Positions 60,421 to 64,000 of a stretch of DNA of 64,000 nt are shown piece after piece. Source of the stretch: Balanoglossus misakiensis. Taxonomy: Eukaryota > Hemichordata. The stretch is taken from positions 5,146,001-5,210,000 of the forward strand of contig CM082593.2 in the NCBI GenBank assembly GCA_040954595.2, written 5' to 3'. The translations under genes were made by a program, and so were the position numbers. The notes under the pieces were generated by a model that was not told where the DNA came from, did no database searches, and worked only from the letters and a program-made list of their open reading frames with translations. Numbering within the stretch: position 1 is the stretch's first letter; each line of letters begins with the position of its first letter.

Positions 60421-61913
60421 GGTGAGAAGTCAGTAAGACCCCAGAAGCATCATGGGATGGGTAATGACCAGTGCAGCAGTGGCTGCCGTGACTGGTGTTA
60501 TCATTGCCAATTTGAATTTCTGGATGCCCGCAGAAAAGGCAACGTTGAAGTATCTCTCTGACACCAACTTGCAAATCATCAACAAGGACTTCGACAGGTA
60601 CAGCCATCATTTTGACTTCCTTGGCAAAGGGCGGAAGACGTTCAGAGCCAGCGAGATGTGGAAGGAGTCGGGGGCCGTCGTCTTGGTTGTCCGGAGACCC
60701 GGATGATCCTTGTGCAGAGAGGTGAGGAGCAATGGCATCAACAGGGAAGAGGGGGGATATGCCCCCATTTGCCAGGATATTTGGGGGGGGGTTCCACTCT
60801 GGCAAGGGGGAATGTGATATCTCCCCACCTACAATATATATGAAACACTGGAGAAGCAATGTAGTGATCTGTGCCGTGCTCTTGATCATACTGGTAATGA
60901 TTGTTAATCCTGAGCAAATGTTACATTTGATATGCACCCAAGCCTAAAAGTCTTAGCTTCCTTCTGAAGCCAACAGAGAATTGCTGCCTGTCATATTCAT
61001 ATCTTGAGGTTTAGTACTACAGTTTAATTTGTCTTCAACCGTCACTTTTGCAGGAAGCCATTGAGCTGTCCTCTCTGAAAGGAGAATTCCATGTAGGCTC
61101 TGTACCTGTGCCAATCTTTGCCGTGGTACATGAGACTCTTGGAGTTGAAGAGTTTAAGCAGTACTTTGATGGATCAATTTTTCTAGACAAAGAGGTAAGT
61201 GTACCAACCTGATGACTGGTTTGAATTATATACAGCCAAATCCAGCCCCCGATCTAACCAACATGTAATTCTTACTGACTTAGTACTCAAGTGTTTTTCC
61301 AGCAGTGAAGGCCTCATGGTGAAGTACAGTGTCTTCACTTGTTAATAATTCTTTATATGGGATTTCTGGTCACAAGTTATTTTAGTGATATGCAGGTGGA
61401 CTAGATGACTGAATAATTTTTTTCCCTGAATTTTTCCAGCGACGTTTCTATGGTCCAAAGGAACGTTGGATGTTTTTGTCAGGTTTCCTGCGGCCGACAA
61501 TGTGGTTGTCGATAATAAGAAATTACAGGAGAGAGATCCAAGGAAATTTAGAAGGTGAGAAAGAAATGTTTTACATATCGTATGTTATCCCCCCAGTTCA
61601 TCAATTCTCAGATCATTGATTGTCAGCTGTAATCAAGGGAAATGACCAAAATTATGAGAAAACTGGTTTTTTCTTTTAAGTATGTTTGTCTGTATGTGAA
61701 GTACATCTTGGAAATGCCAATAGTGCAATGCATATTTGTTTTTGCTTCTTAGGTGAGGGTCGTCTGCTCGGTGGAGTGTTTGTAGTTGGTGCTGGAGACC
61801 AAGGAGTTCTGTATGAGCACAGGAATGCTGATTTTGCCGACCAGGCCAACTGGGATGAAGTCGTCAACGCAGTTCAACTTATCCAGCCTACAATTCCCTA
61901 CGAGCCATATTAA
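60421..61913 (+). CDS. PRXL2A: PRXL2A / selenoprotein U, selenocysteine form
   Basis: Coding exons: 60452-60721 (exon begins at 60421), 61054-61194, 61440-61554, 61753-61913, giving 228 residues when TGA at 60704-60706 is read as Sec (human PRXL2A 229). It is a thioredoxin-fold peroxiredoxin-like protein with an N-terminal hydrophobic anchor (AAVAAVTGVIIANLNF). The redox motif reads VRRPG-U-SLCRE, where mammals have CxxC. The Sec form (UxxC) is established for SelU in fish, birds and some invertebrates. Homology continues after the TGA (EAIELSSLKGEF, IFLDKE, RRFYGP, GEGRLLGGVFVVG). A well-formed SECIS candidate lies in the 3' UTR. Family members act in redox control, and mammalian PRXL2A limits osteoclast and macrophage activation. 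The gene is head to head with PSAP and tail to tail with COPS4. Confidence 0.94.
60704..60706 (+). other. Selenocysteine codon (TGA) of PRXL2A/SelU
   Basis: An in-frame TGA lies between RRPG and SLCRE, exactly at the first Cys of the CxxC motif known from Cys-containing homologues. The frame stays open to the donor at 60722 and through the next three exons. Confidence 0.92.
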
Positions 61914-62618
61914 TAGTCGAAGAAGCAGTGTGGTGTGGTACTAAAGGATACCAGAATTGTTCTGTGGTACATTTCCGGGACTACCAAGTACATGTTATAT
62001 TGTTTGGTACCTCTTCAACCTTCTCGTAGAGTAAAGCTACTTCTCAAAGTAACCAGTTTGAGCTTCACCTTTTCTTGGAAGTTTTCACCTCATTCAGTGC
62101 AGAGTTTCTGCAAGAACTGTCCCAGTTGTGAGTCCATGTCTTTATGATGGAATAGACTGAAAGGTATTGTTTACTGTGGTCTAGTCTTGATACCTACGAC
62201 ATGTCTTTTCGCTGTTCGGATCACAGTTCTCGCTGAAAGCTTTTTTGCTCCTAATGAGATGAAAGCTTCTCTATGGAAGGTGCTTAATGAGTCTCTGGCA
62301 AAGCAGCTGAAATTTAAGTGACTGTAATGAGTAGCTTTTGTAGTTTTTGATTTTTTTTATGAAGAGAGGGATGTTGTACAAAAACATGATGCAGAGTTGC
62401 AAAAAAGAAAGGAATGCAGTGTTCAGTACAGAAAGATTTCTACTTTTAGACAGGTTTCACTGCACCATGGCTTTTTGTTGTCACAGACACTCAAACCATG
62501 TGTGCAAGGTGAAGGAAAACCTAAAAAAAAACAGTTGGGACAAATACACTTCTGAGTGTTTATTTCCTTCATAAAGTACACCATAGACATCAATCAATGT
62601 TATTGACACGTTTTTATT
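61914..62618 (+). other. 3' UTR of PRXL2A
   Basis: The stop is at 61911-61913. The UTR carries the SECIS candidate and probably ends near ATTAAA at 62616-62621, which overlaps the opposite-strand AATAAA of COPS4 (62618-62613). Confidence 0.6.
62144..62191 (+). ncRNA. SECIS element, PRXL2A/SelU 3' UTR
   Basis: ATGA (62144-62147), 12 nt, AAA (62160-62162), 25 nt, then TGAT (62188-62191). The 5' side (tggaatagac) pairs with the 3' side (gtctagtct) around the TAGAC/GTCTA core, leaving AAA in the apical loop. Spacing matches the eukaryotic SECIS consensus, and it lies about 230 nt after the stop. Confidence 0.8.
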
Positions 62619-62983
62619 AAACTTGTCACATGTAACATAAATCTTGCAGTACATTCATTCATGACTTTCGTACTTTGTTCCAAATGCCAACAAATGTGCC
62701 GTTTCGGACTCCAATCTGACAACATATCTTACTACATTTCTTGGCAGCGCAATCACAGGATTTTGCAGTATTTTTCTGCATCCTAGTCAATGATGGTAAT
62801 GTCTAGTTTTCTGTACAAGAGGACAGTCTCCGTGTCTTTTTATCTACTTTTTGCCAAGTGTGTAGACACGTAAACAAAGGGCATCTGAAAATGTGTACAG
62901 CTGATCGTATCCGCACATTGGCTGCAAGGGATCGTACGAGCGTTGGTTTGTAACAGTTCTATTCAATCACTCATTTTCCGTCT

Positions 62984-63906
62984 TCAAGTCATCTGAGAGT
63001 CCATTGCTTGGGCGGACCAGTCTGGAGCGACTTGGATGATCTTCTCCAAGATCTTGTTGACTTGGAAACACAGGCTCTGGATCTGTTTGTCCCAGTTTGG
63101 TAGAGTCTCCCGACCTGCAAACAAAAGCGAAATTCTGATCAGGAATACAGAAGATACCAAATCCTTTCTTAAACTCATTTAGTTCTTTGCAGTGTATTTA
63201 TACACACAGAAGGATAAACTTACCTTCAAAATGTACAATGCTATCTATCTGATCTATGCATCCATTCATTCTTCCCTCTGAAATCATCTGTGATGCTATC
63301 TTTTCAGCCTGGCTCAGAAAAAAAATAAACACTGATATTAGCATGGCAGAGTTTTCACTTAATACTACTACTTTTAAAAAGTCAAATAATCGAGAAAAAA
63401 GATGAAAAGAAACTACTTGGCAAAAGCAAATATCAGACTTGTACCTTAGCTGGGGGTATTTCGAGCAGTGAACCCAACTCTTCAAATGTAATGTTGTTGT
63501 AGAGTTTACTTGCTGATAACAGATTATGCTCTATGACTGCTCGGTCTAAAATTGTAGAACCTGCAGGAAAGAAAAATATGTTGTACAACCTATAAACCTT
63601 GTGTTAACTACAGCATCTAGATACAAGTCAAACCATACTGTGACTAAACTAGTATTGACAGTTTTAAAAACCGAAGAAATCATAACAAGAGACAATGTAT
63701 GCATGTGAAGATGGAAGTACACGTACTGTACTCACCATCAGCAGTGGTTGCTAGTTGATGTGACTGTAAAGTTGCTGCAAATTCCTTCAACTGATAGCTT
63801 CTGATAATGCGATCCAGGTACATTTTCTCTAAGATTCCATGGGCTGGTAGTTGTTGACATCTTTCATCTTTGAAAAGGGTGGCCAGCATACGTGACCTTT
63901 GTTGAC
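62984..63906 (-). CDS. COPS4: COP9 signalosome subunit 4, C-terminal part (gene continues beyond the right edge)
   Basis: Last four exons in 5'-3' order: 63906-63736, 63560-63445, 63308-63224, 63114-62984, joining in phase to about 167 residues. CSN4 is a PCI-domain subunit of the COP9 signalosome, which removes NEDD8 from cullins. Near-identity to the family is visible: [30 protein letters not shown], the PCI winged-helix segment [34 protein letters not shown], and the C-terminal helix [19 protein letters not shown] ending [10 protein letters not shown]. The first exon here starts with two bases completing a codon from an upstream exon outside the window. AATAAA at 62618-62613 probably ends the transcript. 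Confidence 0.95.
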
Positions 63907-64000
63907 CTGGGTTTCAAAGATTGAGAATGTTGTTTTTATATACAAGTGTCTAGAAATATGTACTTTCATCACTGATTTTGTCCATCAAACAGGATAAGAG

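Noticed and set aside
60452-60706. Apparent truncated PRXL2A ORF ending at RRPG
   Set aside because: The stop is a TGA at the known Sec/Cys site of SelU, the frame continues to a splice donor, and three further exons complete the protein.
1-64000. CRISPR arrays, bacterial operons, rRNA, tRNA genes
   Set aside because: None seen; spliced genes with GT-AG introns throughout show a eukaryotic nuclear sequence.

Overview
The window is nuclear DNA of an animal: AT-rich, with compact multi-exon genes, GT-AG introns of mostly 100-900 bp, C/G homopolymer tracts, microsatellites and small inverted-repeat elements. The gene set (a vertebrate-type CDH23, prosaposin, effector caspases, two selenoproteins, NME5, TMEM45, COPS4) suggests a marine invertebrate, probably an invertebrate deuterostome (hemichordate, cephalochordate or echinoderm grade). 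The sequence alone does not exclude a lophotrochozoan.

Layout. 784-24047 (+): the 3' part of a giant cadherin, identified as CDH23 from its membrane-proximal and juxtamembrane sequence. I can join 55 exons in phase, giving about 3,647 residues. 25803-28255 (-): a type II membrane trypsin-like protein that has lost two of three catalytic residues. 29428-30240 (+): an intronless TMEM45. 32576-35873 (+): a short three-repeat cadherin related to the CDHR1/CDH23 N-terminus. 37245-39442 (-) and 42173-45407 (-): tandem effector caspases; one is intact and the other carries Ser in place of the catalytic Cys. 46208-48471 (-): a secreted selenocysteine glutathione peroxidase with a SECIS candidate. 49477-51045 (-): NME5. 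52043-59349 (-): prosaposin with six saposin domains instead of the vertebrate four. 59900-62600 (+): PRXL2A in its selenocysteine form (SelU) with a good SECIS candidate. 62984-63906 (-): the 3' end of COPS4, cut by the window edge.

The genes do not form one pathway. Themes are extracellular and mechanosensory-type adhesion (two cadherins), lysosomal lipid handling (prosaposin), redox selenoproteins (GPX and SelU), apoptosis (caspases) and pseudoenzymes (protease homologue, caspase homologue). CDH23 (+) and PSAP (-) are convergent neighbours in human too, so part of this block looks like ancient linkage.

The main points for a second look are the Cys-to-Ser pseudo-caspase beside an intact paralogue, the dead membrane serine-protease homologue, the two in-frame TGA selenocysteine codons with SECIS candidates, the six-saposin prosaposin with a duplicated two-domain module, the extra-long CDH23, and two intronic hairpins in the intact caspase gene.
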